From: Candidatus Mediterraneibacter intestinavium
GTDB taxonomy: Bacteria; Bacillota; Clostridia; Lachnospirales; Lachnospiraceae
Reading direction: 5' to 3'
DNA: 64,000 bases
Assembly: GCA_019119205.1 (NCBI GenBank)
Contig: DWXK01000006.1
Location: 88,486-152,485, forward strand
Made by a program: the position numbers and the translations under genes. Below are positions 1 to 8,008 of the stretch, piece after piece. How positions within the stretch are numbered: the stretch's first letter is position 1; each line of letters opens with the position of its first letter. The notes under the pieces are model-generated. The model did no database searches, was not told the DNA's origin, and saw nothing but the letters and a program-made list of their open reading frames with translations.

Positions 1-1
1 T

Positions 2-228
2 TCCGAACAGGAACTTATCAATATTATTTGTGCAAAGGGTGCTGAAATGAACCATTCGGAATTTAAAAGAATATTAGAAAACTGTGTTGCTGTTTTGACT
101 CTAATATGCAGAATATTATCATGCCGGTGATCGAGGGAGGAATCTCCCGATATTTTGAGATATTCCCTCACGCCGTTCATTCTGCAAAACGCACTTTGAA
201 AGAATATCTTAACGCGAGCGATGTCTAA
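2..228 (+). pseudogene. Frame-broken C-terminal remnant at the left edge
   Basis: An open frame enters from the left edge (SEQELINIICAKG...) and stops with TGA at 128-130. A second frame opens before that stop, around the ATG at 106, and reads NMQNIIMPVIEGGISRYFE... to a TAA at 226-228. Neither piece looks complete, and together they read like one protein tail broken by a small indel near 100-106. I do not recognise the family. The remaining bases to 312 hold only the ribosome binding site of the next gene (AGGGAGG) and nothing else I can support. Confidence 0.35.
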
Positions 229-312
229 TACAGTGAATAATAAATAATCAGCCATTCATTTTTCAACCAGCAGGATTCATAAGTCAATTCAACACAAGGG
301 AGGAAAACCGCC

Positions 313-774
313 ATGGATTTCAAAGTTATAAGAGCAACCGAGACTTATCAGCAGGCAGGCGCCTACTATGTCCGCATTCAGGCAATGGCGAGACAGTATC
401 ACATCACGCTGCGGGAAGAATTTGACGAGTATGATACGCCCGATACAAAATATATCGTCATCCTTGACGGTGAATTTCCCGTCGCCACCTGCCGTTTATA
501 TGAACTGCCGGAGGATGAGGAACCCGTTCCCGCCATGATGCTCGGACGGATCGTAGTCCTTCCCGAGTACAGGAAACAGGGACTGGGGCGCCTTGTCGTT
601 ACAGAGGCTGAGAAATGGGCAAAAGAACTGGGATGCCGGAAAGCCGTACTGGACAGCCGGGATGTAGCAGTCGGATTCTACGAGAAACTGGGATATACAG
701 CCGACTACAACAGAAAAGTACACGGATGGACATTCAACTGCATCCATATGGAAAAGATGCTGGTACAGGATTGA
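313..774 (+). CDS. GNAT family N-acetyltransferase
   Basis: A 153-residue single-domain Gcn5-related acetyltransferase that would transfer an acetyl group from acetyl-CoA to an amine on an unknown substrate. The acetyl-CoA pyrophosphate loop is visible near residues 85-100 as LPEYRKQGLG (the R/QxxGxG/A motif). The typical GNAT ending FYEKLGY lies near residues 120-126. Length fits the family. AGGGAGG sits about 9 bases before the ATG. The ankyrin-like gene follows 15 bases later, so the two are probably co-transcribed. Substrate specificity cannot be read from sequence. Confidence 0.88.
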   Translation: MDFKVIRATETYQQAGAYYVRIQAMARQYHITLREEFDEYDTPDTKYIVILDGEFPVATCRLYELPEDEEPVPAMMLGRIVVLPEYRKQGLGRLVVTEAEKWAKELGCRKAVLDSRDVAVGFYEKLGYTADYNRKVHGWTFNCIHMEKMLVQD

Positions 775-789
775 GAAGGAGGTTTTCCT

Positions 790-2655
790 ATGCAGAACCG
801 GACGATCGCCGAAAAACTGGAACAGGAACTGACCTCTGTTTCTACTGACAGAACAGAGTACATGCCCCTGAGGGAGGAGCGCGACCCTTTCACCTTTCTG
901 AAGACCGCCGCCGTAAATATCCGGGAGGCGCATAAAGACCTCAAATATATCGGCTGTTACCACGCCTGCAAAAATGGTGATATGGGGATCATGTATCGTG
1001 CTGTCAGGCAGGATACGCGTCTCGAATATGCCGGGATCCTGCATGGAGCGGAATCCTTTCTCTGGATCCAGGCCCTGATCGCCCTCGCCGGGAACGACCA
1101 CGTCCTGGTCCGGAAGATGCTCCCCAGGGACACGGGGTACTGTGACCGGCTGCATACAATACACAAGATAATAAGCCGGCTCCTCACTGCCCTGTATTAC
1201 AAGGATGATGTTCTTGGCAGGAAAGCGCTCGAAGCTTCAGAAACTTTCCTCGGTCAAAAGCATCCCAAAATATGGCTGCTCATAGCAGAGTATCTCTGCG
1301 CACTGTGGAGAAAAGAAACAGACCGCCTGTCGTCTCTTCTCACAGCTGTCTGTGCCGCAGAGCGAAGATCTGACCTTCTCCTGAATCAATGTACCGACGG
1401 CATAGATCCTGCCCCGGAGGAAACCGTCAGTTTCTTAGTCCACGGATTGTTCGCCCTGGCACAGCACTGCCTCTCCCCAGAAGAATTTCAGCAGCTTCCC
1501 CTGCCTGAAGACAGGGCATTTCTGAAAGGATACGAAGAATATCGCCGTACTGCGGACGGCTCCGATGAAACGGCACGCTCCGACGCACATTTCATCCATT
1601 TTACAGGAGACGCTGCCTGGCTGAACGAAGTGGTGGACATTCTTCCGGAAACGGTACTGAAGCAAGAACCGGATGGAGACGTCTTCATCGACCATGAGGA
1701 TCACTATGAAAAACTGTTCACACATCTGCTCCGCTCTCCCGCTTTCCAAAGGATGTATCAGGACAGGGATGTCTGCTGGGCGGCAAAATGGGATACCTTT
1801 AACCATTTTCTGGAACAGTATCGTCCCGGGGATGAAAGAAGACTTTTCTATGGAAGAGGACTTCTGTATTATGCCCTGGCGAACCCTGATCTCGATGCAA
1901 GGTACCGTATCTCACACTTTCTCCTTGATAACGGCGCGGGAGTCCAGCCGGTAGAGAGGGAGTACGATGGTCCCTTTCATTATCTTCTCCGGCAGAAATA
2001 CCACGATATCCCGCGCACAAAAATGCTGTGTGAAGAGCTTCTCCGACACGGTGCCGATCCGAACCAGGCGGGAGCCCGGAATCTCCTCCCCATTGAGTGC
2101 ATGATCCAGATGCACTACTCTGAGACGGAATTAACACCGCTGTATGAGCTGTGGCTTTCGATCCCTGATCTGGAATTAAACTTAAGGACTTTTGGCGGAC
2201 GCCGACCCATAGATCTTGCCAGGGAATGCGGACGGAAAATACTGGCAGAGCGGCTGGAAACGATGATGTGTACGGATGAAAAAGCCCCTTATACCCTCTT
2301 AGTTGAAAAAGTGGATTCTTATGACTGGAGCAAAGGGGGCTCCTTCCCCGGCAAAGTGCTAAAGGACGCTCACTGTGACCTTGCGCTGGCACTGAAGATA
2401 TTCTACCTCTTGGACGGATACAGTTTCCTGTCCGGCACTCTGCACAACGATAGTTCCGGTAACACGTCCAGTAAAATATCCGGAAATAAAGCCACAGGAA
2501 AGCAGACTGCTTTTATAGAAAAACTCTATACTGATATCTTAAAAGGCAGATATGACAAAGGTTCCGGGACATTCAAAAACCCACTCACAAAAGTACAGAA
2601 ATATAAACTCCGAAAACTGGATACACCGGACATTTTCCTGGAAGATATTTCCTGA
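790..2655 (+). CDS. Ankyrin-repeat-like protein of unknown function
   Basis: A 621-residue soluble protein with no signal peptide or membrane segment. Its middle and C-terminal part (about residues 370-500) holds degenerate ankyrin-like helices, most clearly LLRHGADPN and the later RPIDLARECGRKILAERLE. The N-terminal 350 residues resemble nothing I recognise. Ankyrin repeats normally mediate protein binding, so a scaffold or interaction role is only inferred. AGAAGGAGG lies before the ATG. It follows the acetyltransferase closely and is followed by two very small membrane/lipoprotein genes. Confidence 0.75.
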   Translation: MQNRTIAEKLEQELTSVSTDRTEYMPLREERDPFTFLKTAAVNIREAHKDLKYIGCYHACKNGDMGIMYRAVRQDTRLEYAGILHGAESFLWIQALIALAGNDHVLVRKMLPRDTGYCDRLHTIHKIISRLLTALYYKDDVLGRKALEASETFLGQKHPKIWLLIAEYLCALWRKETDRLSSLLTAVCAAERRSDLLLNQCTDGIDPAPEETVSFLVHGLFALAQHCLSPEEFQQLPLPEDRAFLKGYEEYRRTADGSDETARSDAHFIHFTGDAAWLNEVVDILPETVLKQEPDGDVFIDHEDHYEKLFTHLLRSPAFQRMYQDRDVCWAAKWDTFNHFLEQYRPGDERRLFYGRGLLYYALANPDLDARYRISHFLLDNGAGVQPVEREYDGPFHYLLRQKYHDIPRTKMLCEELLRHGADPNQAGARNLLPIECMIQMHYSETELTPLYELWLSIPDLELNLRTFGGRRPIDLARECGRKILAERLETMMCTDEKAPYTLLVEKVDSYDWSKGGSFPGKVLKDAHCDLALALKIFYLLDGYSFLSGTLHNDSSGNTSSKISGNKATGKQTAFIEKLYTDILKGRYDKGSGTFKNPLTKVQKYKLRKLDTPDIFLEDIS

Positions 2656-2714
2656 CGTATGCGGTCCGTCTCCTCCTGTTCCTCATACGCAACAGTTGGT
2701 TGGAAGTCCGGAAA

Positions 2715-2807
2715 ATGCTCTGCTGTCTCGCAGTCATCGCCGGCACTGCCCTGGTCACAGTCCTTTTTATCACCGCGCTGGGATTCGTCGCAAAATATCT
2801 TTTATGA
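2715..2807 (+). CDS. Possible 30-residue single-pass membrane peptide
   Basis: A short frame not in the ORF track encodes MLCCLAVIAGTALVTVLFIT... ending in AKYLL, essentially one transmembrane helix with a lysine near the C-terminus. It lies between the ankyrin-like gene and the lipoprotein gene on the same strand. The Shine-Dalgarno is weak (GGAAG at long spacing), and the frame stays open upstream to the end of the previous gene, so the start is uncertain. It may not be a real gene. Confidence 0.35.
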   Translation: MLCCLAVIAGTALVTVLFITALGFVAKYLL

Positions 2808-2823
2808 GAGGGGGAAATATCAA

Positions 2824-3003
2824 ATGAGGAAAAAATGGAAGCGTACTTGTCTTCTCACACTGACACTCGTCGTCCCTTTCCTTTCCGGCTGTATCTACTC
2901 TCATAATTATGATAAAGACGGAAATGAGATGGACCGGGAGCAGGTGGAAGAAACCATCGAAAACATAAAAGATGATGTACAAAACAATTTTAGGAGAAGA
3001 TGA
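2824..3003 (+). CDS. Small predicted lipoprotein
   Basis: A 59-residue protein starting MRKKWKRT with a hydrophobic stretch and the lipobox LSGC at residues 20-23, so signal peptidase II cleavage and lipidation at Cys23 are predicted. The mature part is only about 37 charged residues (DKDGNEMDREQVEE...). I chose this ATG over the upstream ORF-track start because GAGAGGGGGAAA precedes it and the lipoprotein signal begins directly there. Function is unknown. It closes the cluster that starts with the acetyltransferase. Confidence 0.65.
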   Translation: MRKKWKRTCLLTLTLVVPFLSGCIYSHNYDKDGNEMDREQVEETIENIKDDVQNNFRRR

Positions 3004-3079
3004 AAACTCTCCCGAAAGGCTTGAAACTTGACGCTGAATGTGTCAAAATTGAAGACAGGTAAAAAAGGAGGGATCTTTT

Positions 3080-3703
3080 ATGGACCCACGTACATTTCCG
3101 ACAAAAGGAAACTTAATGCTGGCGAAGAACTCTCTGGCGCTGGCACAGCAGGGATACGACCTGATGGACAAGAAGCGCAATATCCTGATCCGCGAGCTGA
3201 TGGATCTGATCGACGAGGCCCGGAATATCCAGGATGAGATCGACACCACATTCACCTATGCTTATCAATGTCTGCAGCGCGCCAACATCGAGAACGGCAT
3301 CAGCATGGTGGAACAGCTTGCATACACCGTCCCCATCGAGAACTCGATCACGATCCAGACGCGCAGTATCATGGGAACGGAGATTCCCCATGTGAAATAT
3401 ATCCCTGACGCCGGAAAGCCCACATATGCTTTCAGTACGACTCATGAATCCATCGACCAGGCAAAGGAAGCGTTCCGCAGGGTGAAGGATCTGACCGTCA
3501 AGCTTTCCATGGTGGAAAACGCAGCCTACCGTCTGGCAAGCAACATCAAGAAGACGCAGAAGCGCGCCAACGCGCTCCAGAACATCACGATCCCGATGTA
3601 CTCCTCGCTGGTCTACACGATCACGAATGCGCTGGAGGAAAAAGACAGGGAAGAGTTCACCCGGCTGAAGGTGATCAAACGGATGAAAGTAAAGAAAGGG
3701 TAG
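3080..3703 (+). CDS. atpD: V-type ATP synthase/ATPase subunit D
   Basis: A 207-residue subunit D, the central-stalk coiled coil of the V/A-type ATPase that couples catalytic A3B3 rotation to the membrane ring. The N-terminus (PTKGNLMLAKNSLALAQQGYDLMDKKRNIL) and the C-terminal helix (RRVKDLTVKLSMVENAAYRLA...KKTQKRANALQNI) match the family. Length is typical. AAAGGAGG precedes the ATG. Oddly, no other ATPase subunit is nearby: upstream is the ankyrin-like cluster and downstream a terminator. It is either a detached piece of a full operon elsewhere or a relic. Confidence 0.9.
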   Translation: MDPRTFPTKGNLMLAKNSLALAQQGYDLMDKKRNILIRELMDLIDEARNIQDEIDTTFTYAYQCLQRANIENGISMVEQLAYTVPIENSITIQTRSIMGTEIPHVKYIPDAGKPTYAFSTTHESIDQAKEAFRRVKDLTVKLSMVENAAYRLASNIKKTQKRANALQNITIPMYSSLVYTITNALEEKDREEFTRLKVIKRMKVKKG

Positions 3704-3734
3704 CCCCAAAGGCCGCCCTTTCTTCCTTTCTTCT
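3692..3734 (+). terminator. Rho-independent terminator after atpD
   Basis: AGAAAGGG at the end of atpD pairs with CCCTTTCT across a loop holding the stop codon, followed by a pyrimidine-rich TCCTTTCTTCTC tail. The stem overlaps the last codons of the gene. Confidence 0.6.
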
Positions 3735-3757
3735 CGTTTCTCAAACTGTCTCTGTCT

Positions 3758-4627
3758 CTATGCCACTACGATCGAATACTCCTTCTCGAAGATCTCTCCC
3801 GGATCCACAGCATTGATCCCCGGTTTCTCGGAGATGTCCCTGTCGAACCCGATATCATCCGCACGTCCCATCCAGGGCTCCAGGCAGACGAACGGCGCGT
3901 TCTTCACGGACCAGATGCCGAAGTTCGGGAATCCCTCGCACTTCATCCCAACATAAGGCGTTCCGTCCTTGTGATACAGCCAGACTTCCCCGATCTGACC
4001 TCCGTCAAAGATCAGCGCGTCATTTGCAAAAAGTTCTTCTGTCACTTCATAACATTCATCTGTCAGTTTCATCTCATGAGGCTTCTTCAGATCCACTGCA
4101 GCCTCCGCCGGATCGATGAGAACATACTGCAGAGCCTCTTTTCCCGGGAATTTCAGGAGATAGTCTGTCTTAACCTCGTCTTTTCCCGCGAACCGGAATG
4201 CCGGGTGTCCTCCGATCGTAAAATAGATCGTCTCGTCAGACGGGTTCCGAACTTCCCATTTCACTGTCAGGCTGTTTTTCTCCAGGCGGTAAGTGATGAT
4301 GAGTTCAAACTCAAAGGGATAGACTTCCTTTGTCTCCTCGTTTGAAGCAAACAGGTAAGAAACGCTGTCTGCGGAGGAACGGATACAGCGGAACTCATTA
4401 TCCCTGGCAAATCCGTGCTGTGAAGTCGGATACTGTACTCCGTTGATCAGCATCGTGTTCTTATACGTCTTTCCTACATTCGGAAAAAGCACGGGAGAAT
4501 GACGTTTCCAGAACACCGGATCCGCCTCCCACAGCACATCCGTATCGTTCTTTTTGTCGTAAATACGCGTCACCTCTGCCCCCATGTCGGCGATCTCGAC
4601 ACAAAGGCGCTCATTTTCCAGTTTCAT
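3758..4627 (-). CDS. Aldose 1-epimerase (LacX-like) family protein
   Basis: A 289-residue galactose-mutarotase-fold protein that would interconvert alpha and beta anomers of free sugars or sugar phosphates in the cytoplasm. Expected family features are present: HGFARDNEF with the first catalytic histidine near residue 72, GGHPAFRF with the second near residue 144, and the late glutamate in FVCLEPWMG. The N-terminal pattern (LENERLCVEIADMGAE) resembles the LacX branch, whose exact substrate is poorly defined. AAAGGAGG precedes the start. It stands alone between atpD and the FKBP lipoprotein. Confidence 0.85.
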   Translation of the reverse strand: MKLENERLCVEIADMGAEVTRIYDKKNDTDVLWEADPVFWKRHSPVLFPNVGKTYKNTMLINGVQYPTSQHGFARDNEFRCIRSSADSVSYLFASNEETKEVYPFEFELIITYRLEKNSLTVKWEVRNPSDETIYFTIGGHPAFRFAGKDEVKTDYLLKFPGKEALQYVLIDPAEAAVDLKKPHEMKLTDECYEVTEELFANDALIFDGGQIGEVWLYHKDGTPYVGMKCEGFPNFGIWSVKNAPFVCLEPWMGRADDIGFDRDISEKPGINAVDPGEIFEKEYSIVVA

Positions 4628-4660
4628 AAGATAGACCTCCTTTGCTCTTATTTATAATGA

Positions 4661-4682
4661 AACGGAGAAGCTCCTCTCCGTT
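4661..4682 (-). terminator. Short hairpin downstream of the FKBP lipoprotein gene
   Basis: AACGGAGA pairs with TCTCCGTT around a 6-base loop. On the minus strand it is followed by a moderately T-rich stretch. This is a weak terminator candidate for the FKBP gene, just upstream of the epimerase start. Confidence 0.4.
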
Positions 4683-4714
4683 CATTTTCCTCTCTGCCGG
4701 TGCATAGCACGCTT

Positions 4715-5794
4715 TTATTCACTTTCTGTGGACTCTTCCACCTGGATGCAGTTATCCACGAGATAATCAAGTACAGTCTGTCTGAGCACGGAGTCTCTCA
4801 GTACATCTTCCCCGTACTGCTCCTTGAACGCATCCACATCGTCTGTTCCTGCGCTCTCGGCAAGATCCGCGATCTCTTCTTCGTACTCTTCGTCAGAAGG
4901 TTCCAGGTTTTCCTTCTCTGCGATCAGTTTCAGTGCCTCGTCGAGCTGGACTGTCTGCTGTGCGGCAGTCTCAACGCTGGCATTGAAATCCTCCTCTGTT
5001 GTCTGAAGGTAAGTCGTGATAAAGTCGGAAAGTTCCATGCCATACAGCCCTGCGATCGAAGTATAATATTCCGTCGCCTGCTCAACCTGCTCGTCCACTG
5101 CCCCCTCCGGATATTCCTTGATCTCGCTCTGGGAAAGGAGCGCATCCTGGATGCTGGTCCGCAGTTCGCTCTTTGCAGACTCCTCTGCGTTGTCTTCCAG
5201 TGTAGAGCGGATCTCTTCCCTGTACTCATCTACCGTTTCGGAATCCTCACTGTTCTCCGCCACCCACTCGTCTGTCAGTTCCGGCGTTTCCTGACTGTAG
5301 ATCTCATTCAGTACGATGTGGAAATCTGCCACAACCCCTGCCATCGCCGGATTGTTTGAGTAAGTCTCCGGGAACTGCACTTTGATATCGAACTCATCGC
5401 CTGTGTTATGCCCTGCGATCTGGTCCTCAAATCCCTCGTAATCCTCTGTAGCCCCGATAAAGGAACCTGACCCAAGTTCAAGGTCCGCACCTTCAGCCGA
5501 GCCTCCGTCAAATGCTTCTCCGTCAACATAGCCTGTATAGTCGATATTTACCCAGTCACCAGTCTCTGCAGCGCGGTCCGTGATCGGGTTCTTCGTCATA
5601 TTCGCGCTCAGTGCGCTCTGGATCGTCTGCTCCACCTGGTCATCCGTCACTTCCTCTGTGACCACCTGGGGAACTTCCAGCCCTTTATACTGTTTTACAG
5701 TGACATAGTCGTTTGAGATCTCCCCGCTGCATCCGGCGAGAAGGCTTCCCGCGAGCGCAGCAGATATCAGTACAGCAGCTATTTTTCTTTTCAT
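4715..5794 (-). CDS. Lipoprotein with FKBP-type prolyl isomerase and trigger-factor-like domains
   Basis: A 359-residue protein with a lipoprotein signal (SLLAGCSG, Cys at about residue 21), so it is probably tethered outside the membrane. Residues about 75-165 form an FKBP-type peptidyl-prolyl isomerase domain (GDWVNIDYTGYVDGEAFDGG, then FEDQIAGHNTGDEFDI). Residues about 170-350 are acidic and helical, like the trigger factor C-terminal chaperone domain. By analogy with PrsA it would help exported proteins fold, but it belongs to a different isomerase family. GGAGGAAAAA precedes the start. Confidence 0.88.
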   Translation of the reverse strand: MKRKIAAVLISAALAGSLLAGCSGEISNDYVTVKQYKGLEVPQVVTEEVTDDQVEQTIQSALSANMTKNPITDRAAETGDWVNIDYTGYVDGEAFDGGSAEGADLELGSGSFIGATEDYEGFEDQIAGHNTGDEFDIKVQFPETYSNNPAMAGVVADFHIVLNEIYSQETPELTDEWVAENSEDSETVDEYREEIRSTLEDNAEESAKSELRTSIQDALLSQSEIKEYPEGAVDEQVEQATEYYTSIAGLYGMELSDFITTYLQTTEEDFNASVETAAQQTVQLDEALKLIAEKENLEPSDEEYEEEIADLAESAGTDDVDAFKEQYGEDVLRDSVLRQTVLDYLVDNCIQVEESTESE

Positions 5795-5867
5795 GATCTT
5801 TTTCCTCCATTTTCCAATACTGTTTTTCTATAAAAAATTTTATTTTTATCTTTTCTCCCGGATCCGG

Positions 5868-7343
5868 TCACAAAAGCGGTGACAGCAGCCTTGAGAACTG
5901 CTCTTTCGCCTTGATGACGATCCCTCTCTCATCGTATACCTTCCGTGTCACGTGGGTACACTGTGTCATATCGTTTTCAAATGACTGCTCCAGCTTCCGG
6001 ACCGTCCTCTCACTGTAGATCACTGCATTGACCTCAAAGTTGAGCCCGAAGCTGCGTATATCCATATTCGCGGTTCCCACGCACGCCACCAGCCCGTCAA
6101 TGCTCAGTGTCTTCGCGTGGAGAAATCCGTTGTTGTATACATAGCACTTTGCCCCCGCCGCCACCATATCGCCGATATACGAATAGGTCGCCCAGTAGAC
6201 AAAGGGATGGTCCGGCTTGCAGGGGACCATGATCCTCACATCGATCCCGGAACGGCTGGCGATCTTCAGGGCATCCAGGATGGAGTCATCCGGGATAAAA
6301 TACGGCGTCTGGATATAGACGTGGTCTTTTGCACTGTGGATCAGCCGCAGATAATTATCGTGGATCGTCTTGGTCTGCGAGTCCGGACCGCTGGAGATGA
6401 TCTGTACCGGGTCCCTTCCGCCGCGCACATACCGCGGGATCTCGAAAAGATTATCGTCCAGGAACAGATTCTCCTTTGCCGCATAGTTCCAGTCAAGGAC
6501 AAACCGGACTGCAAGAGACGTCACCGCAGCCCCCTCTATGCAGAGATGGGTGTCTCTCCAGTAACCGAATTTCGGGTCTCTCCCGAGGTATTCTCTTCCC
6601 ACGTTGAAACCGCCCACAAATCCGATCCTTCCATCGATCACAACGATCTTTCTGTGATTCCTGTAATTCACGCGGAGCTGGAGTTGCCCCAGGATCGCAG
6701 GGAAGAACTCCGCGACTTTGATACCCTCTCTCTTCAGGCGTTCCCAGTCACGCTTATGCATGGTCCGGCAGCCCATACTGTCAAAGAGGACACGGACCTC
6801 CACGCCCTCCCTCGCTTTTTCTATCAGGACCTTCTCGATCTCCTGCCAGAGTTCATCATTTCGGATGATATAGTACTGAAGGTGGATGTACCGCTCCGCC
6901 TTTCGCATCTCCTCGATCAGCGCGCGGAATTTCGCCTTTCCGTCCGTGTAGATCCTGATATCATTATTATCTGTCAGGACCGCTTCTCCCGCCTCCAGGT
7001 TATAGAGGATCAAGTCCTTAAATCGGTTCATCTCCGGGTTGGCAAGCATAAGTTTCCTGTTATAGATCGTCTCCTCCTGCCGCCTGACCGCGTATTTTAA
7101 CTCGCCCTCGATCTCCTTGGCTTTGAACATCCTGCTCTTGTGGTAATCCTGCCCGATGATAAGATACATCACGAATCCGAGGATCGGTATAAAATAAAGC
7201 AGAAGCAGCCAGGTCCAGACAGTCTGCGGAGACCTTCTCTGAAAGAAAACGATCACAAGTGCGAAAAGCACATTGATAACGACCAGGTTGTCCATGACAA
7301 ATTCAAAGGCTGTCACCACTCCGTTCCAAATTGTTTCTGCCAT
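5868..7343 (-). CDS. cls: Cardiolipin synthase (phospholipase D superfamily)
   Basis: Catalyses phosphatidyl transfer between two phosphatidylglycerols to give cardiolipin at the membrane. Two N-terminal transmembrane helices precede two HKD motifs: NHRKIVVIDGRIGFVGG and HAKTLSIDGLVACVG. From the start chosen here the protein has 491 residues, normal for the family. The ORF track begins 34 codons earlier at a GTG. I prefer the internal ATG (MAETIWNG) because the family begins with its membrane helices, and AAGGAG lies upstream, although the spacing (about 15) is long. No obvious operon partner. Confidence 0.9.
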   Translation of the reverse strand: MAETIWNGVVTAFEFVMDNLVVINVLFALVIVFFQRRSPQTVWTWLLLLYFIPILGFVMYLIIGQDYHKSRMFKAKEIEGELKYAVRRQEETIYNRKLMLANPEMNRFKDLILYNLEAGEAVLTDNNDIRIYTDGKAKFRALIEEMRKAERYIHLQYYIIRNDELWQEIEKVLIEKAREGVEVRVLFDSMGCRTMHKRDWERLKREGIKVAEFFPAILGQLQLRVNYRNHRKIVVIDGRIGFVGGFNVGREYLGRDPKFGYWRDTHLCIEGAAVTSLAVRFVLDWNYAAKENLFLDDNLFEIPRYVRGGRDPVQIISSGPDSQTKTIHDNYLRLIHSAKDHVYIQTPYFIPDDSILDALKIASRSGIDVRIMVPCKPDHPFVYWATYSYIGDMVAAGAKCYVYNNGFLHAKTLSIDGLVACVGTANMDIRSFGLNFEVNAVIYSERTVRKLEQSFENDMTQCTHVTRKVYDERGIVIKAKEQFSRLLSPLL

Positions 7344-7515
7344 AATATATTGATCATACTCCTTTTCCAGACACAAAACGCCATCATAGACAGTATACTC
7401 GCAATCCCTGTAAAAAGTAAACCCAAAATGGTAATTCTCTTGCACTTCCCTGAAAACAATGGTACAATACTACATGCAAAACAGCGCAAAACAGAGCGTT
7501 TAGGAGGGTTTTAAC

Positions 7516-7962
7516 GTGAGTACATTCACTATCGTCTTGCTCGTCATCCTTGTAGTGCTGATCGCAGCATGCATCGCATTATATTTCTTTGGGAAGAGAG
7601 CGGAAAAGAAACAGGCGGAACAGCAGGAACAGATGGACGCCGTTGCTCAGACCGTCAGCATGCTGGTCATCGATAAAAAGAAAATGAAACTGAAAGAAGC
7701 CGGATTTCCTTCCGTGGTACTTGAGAACACACCGAAATATTTACGGCGCACCAAGGTACCGGTCGTGAAGGCAAAGATCGGCCCCAGGATCATGACACTG
7801 ATGTGCGACGCAAAAGTTTTCGATATCATTCCTGTAAAAAAAGAAGTCAAAGCAGTTGTGAGCGGGATTTACATAACCTCACTGAAAAGCGTCCGGGGCG
7901 GCTCCATCGAGGCTCCTCAGAAGAAGAAAAAAGGACTTTTCGCAAGATTTAAAAAAGACTGA
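7516..7962 (+). CDS. Small single-pass membrane protein of unknown function
   Basis: A 148-residue protein starting with GTG behind TAGGAGGG. Residues 1-26 are one transmembrane helix (FTIVLLVILVVLIAACIALYF). A short basic/Gln coiled-coil segment and a compact beta-rich cytoplasmic domain follow, with a Lys-rich tail (QKKKKGLFARFKKD). The family looks familiar from Lachnospiraceae but I know no function. It is divergent from cls and ends at a strong bidirectional terminator shared with the MFS gene. Confidence 0.72.
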   Translation: MSTFTIVLLVILVVLIAACIALYFFGKRAEKKQAEQQEQMDAVAQTVSMLVIDKKKMKLKEAGFPSVVLENTPKYLRRTKVPVVKAKIGPRIMTLMCDAKVFDIIPVKKEVKAVVSGIYITSLKSVRGGSIEAPQKKKKGLFARFKKD

Positions 7963-7963
7963 C

Positions 7964-8008
7964 AAAAAAGCTTATGGATTCTGAGACATGAACCCATAAG
8001 CTTTTTTT
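7964..8008. terminator. Bidirectional terminator between convergent genes
   Basis: AAAAGCTTATGG pairs with CCCATAAGCTTTT around a 15-base loop, with A-run and T-run flanks that serve both strands. It lies directly between the converging membrane-protein and MFS genes. Confidence 0.85.

Noticed and set aside
3004-3079. Remnant of atpB upstream of atpD
   Set aside because: The short frame LPKGLKLDAECVKIEDR does not resemble the V-ATPase B C-terminus.
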